A stretch of DNA of 40,600 bases, taken from the NCBI GenBank assembly GCA_013215985.1, contig JABSOL010000006.1, forward strand, positions 1 to 40,600, read 5' to 3'. Shown here piece by piece: positions 35,127-40,600 of the stretch. The notes beneath the pieces were generated by a model, which did not search any database, was not told the DNA's origin, and saw only the letters and a program-made list of their open reading frames with translations. Every line of letters starts with the position of its first letter. Within the stretch, counting starts at the first letter, position 1. Source of the stretch: Campylobacteraceae bacterium (GTDB lineage: Bacteria > Campylobacterota > Campylobacteria > Campylobacterales > Arcobacteraceae). Both the position numbers and the translations under genes were made by a program.

Positions 35127-35188
35127 GTATTGTGTCCTTTTTATGTATAACTTTTTTTTAGTATAATTTGTTATGATTTAAAACTTTA

Positions 35189-35806
35189 TTAAATCTTGAC
35201 TTTATGCATATTTTTTAGCTTTAAAAATATCAAAGAGGTCATAATTGTATCATTTAGAGCATCATGTTTTCCAAAATTTGGTATTTTTAAGTCATCTAAA
35301 ATTGTATTAAATCTCAAATCTATGTTAGATTGAGGTATTTTTTCAATTTTATAGTCATGATATATGGCTGATACTTCATAAGTTTTATTGGGTAAGTTTA
35401 TACCAATAATATCTTTTAAATTTTTATTTACCATCTTAATATCAAACTCTAAATAATAACCAACAAGTTTTCTATTTCCAGTAAAATTAATAAAGTCTCT
35501 AATAACTTCATCTATATTCTCTGCATTTTGCACATCACATTCTCTAATATGGTGTATTTTTATTGAGTTCTCATCTAAATTCTTTTTTGGTTTAACAAAT
35601 CGTTCAAATTTTTCACTTGATACAATTTTATTATCTTTTATTAAAACGGCAGCTATAGAAATAATGTCGTCTATTTTGGGATTTAAACCAGTAGTTTCAC
35701 AGTCAAAACATATGTATTCATCTGTTTTATTTTCATCAAATAAGTATGAATAATTTTGATCTTTTAAATTCTTTTTATTAAAATAGTTTTTAACTTTTCT
35801 AAGCAT
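35189..35806 (-). CDS. DEDDh 3'-5' exonuclease (DnaQ-like, copy 1)
   Basis: 205 residues. Exo I CFDCETTGLN (D and E), Exo II GYYLEFDIKMV, Exo III HDALNDTIMT (H and D) are all present, the DnaQ/RNase T type of exonuclease. It has no polymerase-binding tail, so it is a stand-alone nuclease. The start overlaps the end of the cNMP/CBS/DUF294 gene by 8 bases on the same strand. In many bacteria a DnaQ-like exonuclease lies next to a DUF294 protein and an acetate permease, as I recall; the arrangement here matches. It could trim nucleic acid ends or act on a small nucleotide signal. Confidence 0.88.
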   Translation of the reverse strand: MLRKVKNYFNKKNLKDQNYSYLFDENKTDEYICFDCETTGLNPKIDDIISIAAVLIKDNKIVSSEKFERFVKPKKNLDENSIKIHHIRECDVQNAENIDEVIRDFINFTGNRKLVGYYLEFDIKMVNKNLKDIIGINLPNKTYEVSAIYHDYKIEKIPQSNIDLRFNTILDDLKIPNFGKHDALNDTIMTSLIFLKLKNMHKVKI

Positions 35807-37640
35807 AATTTAACTTATAATAAAGCTCTAATTTTTTCTTTAATTTATTAACAATTTTAAAACTATCTTTTAATAAATCTTTTTGCATAGTATTTAAGTC
35901 TTTTGGATTAATATAATTATTTATATGTTTTCTCTGATCTAATTTATCTAATCCTGATTGCAGTTTTATTGTTGATAAAAAGTTAAAAGCTTCTATTAAT
36001 TCTTTTGAAAACTCATTTTCTAGAACTCCTAGTTTCTCTAGTGCTTTAATTCTTTTAATAGTATTTGTTTTAAATAATTTATGCTCTAGACTTAAAGTTC
36101 TAATACCTTGAACTAAAATAAATATTCCACCTTTTTTAATATCAATTTCATTTGAATGTTTTTCATTCTTATTATCTAATACAAATCCATCAAAAAATCC
36201 TAAGGGAACAGAAAAATCCATAATTACTTTTGCAAAATGCATGTAAAAAGTTTGTGAAGTTGAACCTATTTTAAATATATATTCTTTTAATTCTTTTAAT
36301 AAGTTTTTGTTTCCTGATACACATAAAGCATCATAAAAAATTGCTAAGTTCATAAAACTCTCACCATTTGGAGATGTAATCCATGAAAATATTAAATCTT
36401 TAAACTCTTTTTGTGATCTACACCAATAAGGGTTTGATATCATGATATTACCCTCACATCTTGGATATCCAAAATCTACTAAAGTATCTATATATTTACA
36501 GGTAAACTCTTCTATTTCTTTTTTACTTAATGTACAGGCATCAGAAATTATTAAAGCATTGTCTTGATCAGTTTTAAGTACCTGTTCTCTTCTTCCTTCA
36601 CTTCCCATAACAACAAGAGCACAATTGTCAATTAATTCTTTAGGTGCTAAGATATGAAATAATTTATCTAAAACTCTTTTATTTAACTGAGATATTAAAT
36701 TTGATATAAAATCAATTTTTACGCCCTTGGCATTTAAAGTTTTAATTATTTTAATAAATGCTTTCGATGCTGATTTAAGTTCTTCTACTGTATCTGCTTT
36801 GTCAATTTCATTAGAAACTGAAAAAGTATTTGTTGCAAAAAATGATGATAAAGAAATTTGATCAATGATACCAATGATTTCATTTTTATCATTTTTAACT
36901 ACAAGTCTTTTCAGCGAATGTTTGGCCATTATTAATTGAGCATTAAATAAATAATCATTTTCATATACATAAATAAGACCTGGATTTGAAATTTTACCAA
37001 CTTCATCATCATAAGACATTCTATTTAAAATTACTTTTTCTCTAAAATCAGAATCAGTTACAATAAACATATTTTCGTTTTCATCTTCTAATAATAAAGT
37101 AGGGACTTTTTCTTTTTTGATTATTTTTGCAGCTTCGTAAATAGATGTAGTAAAAGGTACAATTACACTTTTATGAATTCTTGCATCTTTTACAGAAGCT
37201 AACATAATATTTGATAATTCTTTATTTTTTTCATTATGAATATTATTATTTAGTTTTTGTGAAATTGATTGAAAAAAGTAACTCTCCAAATCTTTATTTT
37301 CTCTCAATACTTTTATAAATACATTTCTTGGAAGAATGTAACAGATTGTTTCTTCTGCTGTAATGTAATCATATTTAGAATAATTTTCTAATAAAGACAT
37401 AGCATCAAATATATCATTTGAAGAGTGTAAAGTATTTACTTCATCATCAGATTTTTCTTGAACAAGGCCTTTAATTATAAAATATAAAAATTCAGGTTTT
37501 TGTGATTTTTTTTGAATTATTTCATCTTTTTTTAAATAAATAATATCAAGGTTTTTAGCAAAAATATCAAGTTCATTTTTACTTAAATTTTCAAAAGGGT
37601 GGATAGATTTTATAAAATTTTTAGCTTCATGTATTTCCAT
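35799..37640 (-). CDS. cNMP-binding/CBS/DUF294 nucleotidyltransferase-like regulator
   Basis: 613 residues, cytoplasmic. Residues about 10-125 form a cyclic-nucleotide-binding-like domain; 155-270 is a pair of CBS domains, which bind adenosine nucleotides; 330-450 is a DUF294 nucleotidyltransferase domain with MGSEGRREQVLKTDQDNAL (GSEGRRE 346-352; D358, D360), the GlnD-like catalytic motif; the rest is the DUF294 C-terminal helical part. The catalytic aspartates are present, so it may uridylylate or adenylylate a partner. It overlaps the exonuclease gene and follows actP. A role in controlling acetate uptake through adenylate level is inferred. Confidence 0.86.
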   Translation of the reverse strand: MEIHEAKNFIKSIHPFENLSKNELDIFAKNLDIIYLKKDEIIQKKSQKPEFLYFIIKGLVQEKSDDEVNTLHSSNDIFDAMSLLENYSKYDYITAEETICYILPRNVFIKVLRENKDLESYFFQSISQKLNNNIHNEKNKELSNIMLASVKDARIHKSVIVPFTTSIYEAAKIIKKEKVPTLLLEDENENMFIVTDSDFREKVILNRMSYDDEVGKISNPGLIYVYENDYLFNAQLIMAKHSLKRLVVKNDKNEIIGIIDQISLSSFFATNTFSVSNEIDKADTVEELKSASKAFIKIIKTLNAKGVKIDFISNLISQLNKRVLDKLFHILAPKELIDNCALVVMGSEGRREQVLKTDQDNALIISDACTLSKKEIEEFTCKYIDTLVDFGYPRCEGNIMISNPYWCRSQKEFKDLIFSWITSPNGESFMNLAIFYDALCVSGNKNLLKELKEYIFKIGSTSQTFYMHFAKVIMDFSVPLGFFDGFVLDNKNEKHSNEIDIKKGGIFILVQGIRTLSLEHKLFKTNTIKRIKALEKLGVLENEFSKELIEAFNFLSTIKLQSGLDKLDQRKHINNYINPKDLNTMQKDLLKDSFKIVNKLKKKLELYYKLNYA

Positions 37641-37675
37641 TTTTCTACCTTCTTAGTATAAAAATATTCTAGTTC

Positions 37676-37707
37676 AAATGTATTTAATTCTTTAATTAAA
37701 TACATTT
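37676..37707. other. Hairpin upstream of the DUF294 gene
   Basis: AAATGTATTTAAT (37676-37688) pairs with ATTAAATACATTT (37695-37707), 13 bp with a 6-base loop. It lies 36 bases before the DUF294 start and after the actP terminator. It could be an operator or part of the 5' leader. Confidence 0.35.
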
Positions 37708-37712
37708 AAACT

Positions 37713-37743
37713 AAAAAACTAAAGAGCAGAGCTCTTTAGTTTT
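37713..37743 (-). terminator. actP terminator
   Basis: AAAACTAAAGAGC (37715-37727) pairs with GCTCTTTAGTTTT (37731-37743) with a 3-base loop; on the minus strand the stem ends in a run of six T's. It lies 21 bases after the actP stop and separates it from the DUF294-exonuclease pair. Confidence 0.85.
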
Positions 37744-37764
37744 AAATTAAATAGATATAGTTTA

Positions 37765-39423
37765 CTAATGATCAACTGCACCATCAGAACCAAATCCAGT
37801 CTCAGCTCTAACTTTTTGAGCTTCGAATGCAATGATTTCTGCTTTAGCACGTTCTGATTTATCAGTAACAGAGAAGTACCAAATTCCTAAGAATGCAGTA
37901 GTTACAGAGAATAATGCTGGATGTTTATAAGGGAAGATAGCTTCTTCGAATCCTAATACACCAACCCATACAACCGGACCTAAAATAACAAGTCCAATAG
38001 CAGTTAATAATCCCATCAGTCCACCAATAAATGCACCTCTAGTTGTTAATTTAGACCAATAAATTGATAAGAAAAGAATTGGGAAGTTAGCAGAAGCTGC
38101 AATAGCAAATGCAAGACCAACCATGAAAGCAATATTTTGATGTTCAAATGCAATTCCAAGAACAACACCAACAACACCAATTACAACAACAGCTCTTTTA
38201 GAAACTTTCATTTCCATTTCTTCATTAGGTTTACCATCACAAATAACATTTGCATAAATATCATGAGATATTGCAGATGCTCCTGCTAACGTAAGTCCTG
38301 AAACAACAGCTAAAATAGTAGCAAATGCAACAGCTGAAATAAATCCTAAGAATATATCTCCACCAACAACATGTGATAAGTGAATAGCAGCCATATTATT
38401 TCCACCAAATAATTTACCATCTGCAAAGTATTGAGCAGCAGTAATATCTTCAGCATTTAAGTATACAATTGCACCTAAACCAATAATTGCAATAACTAAA
38501 TAGAAGTAACCAATAAATGCAGTTGCATAAACAACAGATTTTCTAGCTTCTTTAGCATTACCAACTGTGAAGAATCTCATTAATACATGAGGTAAACCAG
38601 CAGTTCCTAACATTAAAGCAAGTCCTAATGAAATAGCAGAAATAGGATCAGATATGAATCCACCTGGTTCCATAATCGCTTGACCATCTTTATGTACTTC
38701 AACAGCTTTAGTTGCTAATAGAGTAAAATCAAAATTAAATTCTTTTAAAATCATAAATGCCATAAATGTAACACCAGATAATAATAAAATAGCTTTAATA
38801 ATTTGTACCCAAGTAGTAGCTAACATTCCACCAAAAGTTACATAAATAATCATCATTACACCAACAAGAATTACTGCATATTCATATTCAAGACCAAATA
38901 ATACTTGAATTAATTTTCCAGAACCAACCATTTGAGCAATTAAATATAAAGTAACAACAGATAATGAACCAAATGCTGCTAATATTCTAATTTCTTTTTG
39001 ACCTAGTCTAAATGCTGCTATATCAGCAAAAGTAAATTTACCTAAGTTTCTTAATTTCTCGGCCATTAAGAATAAAATAACAGGCCAACCAACTAAAAAT
39101 CCTACTGCATAAACTAAACCATCATAACCTTTTAAATAAACTAAACCAGATAGTCCTAAAAAAGATGCAGCTGACATATAATCACCAGCAATAGCCATAC
39201 CATTTTGGAAACCTGTAATTCCACCACCAGCTGTATAAAAATCACTTGCTGATTTAGTTTTTTTAGCTGCCCAATATGTAATACCTAAAGTTGCGCCTAT
39301 AAAGATAAAGAACATTACAATTGCAGGAATATTAATATCTCTTTTTGAAGCTTCAAATGTTGCATCACCACCAGCAAAAGCTGCTATTGCAAAAATTGAA
39401 ATAAATGCTATAATTTTTAACAT
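37765..39423 (-). CDS. actP: Cation/acetate symporter ActP-like (SSS family)
   Basis: 552 residues, about 13 hydrophobic segments, and a signal-like N-terminus (ending FAGG). SSS hallmarks: [52 protein letters not shown]. This matches E. coli ActP in length and family signature; ActP imports acetate with a cation. Its start overlaps the stop of the DUF485 gene by one base (TAATG). It lies beside ackA and pta and upstream of the DUF294 pair, so acetate is the likely substrate, although related short carboxylates such as propionate are possible. Confidence 0.93.
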   Translation of the reverse strand: MLKIIAFISIFAIAAFAGGDATFEASKRDINIPAIVMFFIFIGATLGITYWAAKKTKSASDFYTAGGGITGFQNGMAIAGDYMSAASFLGLSGLVYLKGYDGLVYAVGFLVGWPVILFLMAEKLRNLGKFTFADIAAFRLGQKEIRILAAFGSLSVVTLYLIAQMVGSGKLIQVLFGLEYEYAVILVGVMMIIYVTFGGMLATTWVQIIKAILLLSGVTFMAFMILKEFNFDFTLLATKAVEVHKDGQAIMEPGGFISDPISAISLGLALMLGTAGLPHVLMRFFTVGNAKEARKSVVYATAFIGYFYLVIAIIGLGAIVYLNAEDITAAQYFADGKLFGGNNMAAIHLSHVVGGDIFLGFISAVAFATILAVVSGLTLAGASAISHDIYANVICDGKPNEEMEMKVSKRAVVVIGVVGVVLGIAFEHQNIAFMVGLAFAIAASANFPILFLSIYWSKLTTRGAFIGGLMGLLTAIGLVILGPVVWVGVLGFEEAIFPYKHPALFSVTTAFLGIWYFSVTDKSERAKAEIIAFEAQKVRAETGFGSDGAVDH

Positions 39424-39737
39424 TATAATAAATCCTTTACATCTTCTTTAACTTTGTTCGTTAAGTCTTCAAACTCACCATTCGCACGTCTTACATATAT
39501 TAGTGTTGTAATAAAACTAATAATAATAATTGCAGCTGCTATTGGAAAAGCAATAGTCATTACTCCATCTCCAATTCTCGTTCCTAAAAGTGTAGGTTCG
39601 AATGCAATTGTTAATATAAATGCATAAAACATTACTAATACAAAAATAGAAAGTTTAATAGAAAAACTATTTCTTTTTTTTATCAGTTCTTGATAACTTG
39701 GATTAGCTTTGATTTTTTCAACTAATTCATCATTCAT
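39423..39737 (-). CDS. DUF485 membrane protein
   Basis: 104 residues with two membrane helices (about 30-50 and 70-95) and short charged ends. DUF485 proteins almost always precede an ActP-type symporter, as yjcH does actP in E. coli. Its role is unknown and is presumed to be in assembly or control of the symporter. GGAAAT lies before the ATG. The one-base overlap with actP implies coupled translation. Confidence 0.9.
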   Translation of the reverse strand: MNDELVEKIKANPSYQELIKKRNSFSIKLSIFVLVMFYAFILTIAFEPTLLGTRIGDGVMTIAFPIAAAIIIISFITTLIYVRRANGEFEDLTNKVKEDVKDLL

Positions 39738-39794
39738 GATATTTCCTTTTATAAATTTCTAATGAAGAAATATGATTCTTCTTTTATTAGATCT

Positions 39795-39820
39795 TTATTA
39801 ATTATACTTATAATTAATAA
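39795..39820. promoter_or_regulatory. Perfect 26-base palindrome upstream of DUF485-actP
   Basis: TTATTAATTATA (39795-39806) pairs with TATAATTAATAA (39809-39820). It lies 58 bases before the DUF485 start on the minus strand and after the stop of the upstream exonuclease. No T-tract follows, so an operator is as likely as a terminator. Confidence 0.35.
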
Positions 39821-39917
39821 TAAAAAGGAATGAAAAAATAATATATAGAACTTTGCTATTTTACTGCCATTTTAAGTAACTTAATGAAACATAGTACATA
39901 GCATTAAAATAGCATCT

Positions 39918-40550
39918 TTAAGAAGTAAAAAAAGTAGTTTTGGCAGAAGTCATTTTTTTAAGCTTTAAAAACATCATGGCTGTCATTATTGCATCATTTA
40001 AAGCATCATGCTTCCCTAATTCTGGGATCTCTAGGTTCTTCATGATAGTATCGAATTTTAAATCTATAAATTCGTACTCAGTTGTCTTCTTTTTTGTTCT
40101 ATAATACATTGATGAAACTTCAATTGACTCATTTGGTAACTTTATACCTATATAATCTTTAGTATATCGTGAAATAATCTTAATATCAAAATTTATATAG
40201 TAACCAACAATAGGCCTTGATCCTATAAAATTAAGAAGTTCATAAATAGATTCTTTAGGGTCTTTAGCATTTTCTAAATCAATTGGACGTATGTGATGTA
40301 TGGTAATAGATTCTTTTTTATTATTCTTAGACGATTTTAAAAAAACATTAAATGTTTTTCTCATAATGATTTTATTATCTTTTATTAATACAGCAGCAAT
40401 TGATAATATTTCATCTTTTCTAGTATTTAAACCAGTAGTTTCACAATCTAAGCTTATGTATTCACCTTCTATATATTCATCAAATAAAAATAAAAACTCC
40501 TTATCTTTTAATTTACTTTTTTGCCATTTAATCATTAAGTTTTTAAACAT
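39918..40550 (-). CDS. DEDDh 3'-5' exonuclease (DnaQ-like, copy 2)
   Basis: 210 residues. Exo I SLDCETTGLN, Exo II GYYINFDIKII and Exo III HDALNDAIMT carry the DEDDh residues. It is a paralogue of the exonuclease at 35189-35806: both have AAVLIKDNKI, HHIR, PxxGKHDALND and a LKxMxxxKI-type end. Here no DUF294 gene lies directly upstream; the DUF485-actP pair follows. Whether each paralogue has its own target is not known. The upstream region is cut off by the window edge 50 bases beyond the start. Confidence 0.88.
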   Translation of the reverse strand: MFKNLMIKWQKSKLKDKEFLFLFDEYIEGEYISLDCETTGLNTRKDEILSIAAVLIKDNKIIMRKTFNVFLKSSKNNKKESITIHHIRPIDLENAKDPKESIYELLNFIGSRPIVGYYINFDIKIISRYTKDYIGIKLPNESIEVSSMYYRTKKKTTEYEFIDLKFDTIMKNLEIPELGKHDALNDAIMTAMMFLKLKKMTSAKTTFFTS

Positions 40551-40600
40551 TATAAAATCTTTTCAATTCTAAAAGTAAAAGATATGAATTTTTTAAAGTT

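Noticed and set aside
1-40600. CRISPR array, phage or transposase genes
   Set aside because: No regularly spaced repeats, cas, integrase or transposase motifs were found on either strand.

Overview
The window looks like chromosome from an Arcobacter-type bacterium (Arcobacteraceae, Campylobacterota). It is very AT-rich, has dense codirectional gene blocks, and carries a block (folK, Xaa-Pro peptidase, aroQ, aminofutalosine deaminase-like amidohydrolase, sppA-like protease) that resembles the arrangement I know from Campylobacter. The aminofutalosine deaminase-like gene also points to the futalosine menaquinone route typical of this phylum. Assignments are by reading motifs; no search was run.

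Layout. (1) 1-131: the 3' end of a 5S rRNA with its terminator, the tail of an rRNA operon. (2) 249-11095: a block read rightward: an RNase D-like exonuclease, a GntR/FCD regulator, a perfect 48-base palindrome, then RidA, aldehyde dehydrogenase, an M19 dipeptidase-like protein without the usual metal ligands, a BCCT betaine-type transporter, an 804-residue protein I do not recognise, and an FdhF/YdeP-type molybdenum oxidoreductase. Together this reads as a regulated uptake and breakdown pathway for a betaine-like compound and is the best candidate for an undescribed system. (3) 11121-11250: a tRNA-Thr(GGU). (4) 11409-12747: hisH-hisA, leftward. (5) 12906-18317: three FadL-type outer-membrane channels and a lipase-like lipoprotein, a likely lipid-uptake cluster. 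(6) 18324-25465: leftward housekeeping genes: comF-like, lepA, two tandem OmpA-family proteins, prs and mnmA. (7) 25475-27564: a broken folK copy, a candidate small RNA, a second, E. coli-type mnmA, and intact folK. (8) 27671-31371: Xaa-Pro peptidase (leftward), then aroQ, amidohydrolase and sppA-like (rightward). (9) 31445-40550: an acetate block, leftward: two acetate kinases around pta, an ActP-type symporter with its DUF485 partner, a cNMP/CBS/DUF294 regulator, and two DEDDh exonucleases.

How the parts fit. In the catabolic block the BCCT protein would import the substrate, the molybdoenzyme, the unknown protein and the M19 homologue would act on it, RidA would clear an imine or enamine intermediate, and the aldehyde dehydrogenase would finish to a carboxylate. 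GntR probably controls it through the palindrome. In the acetate block ActP imports acetate, AckA and Pta convert it to acetyl-CoA, and the DUF294 protein with its overlapping exonuclease gene may be a nucleotide-based control circuit. The substrate and the control circuit are inferences.
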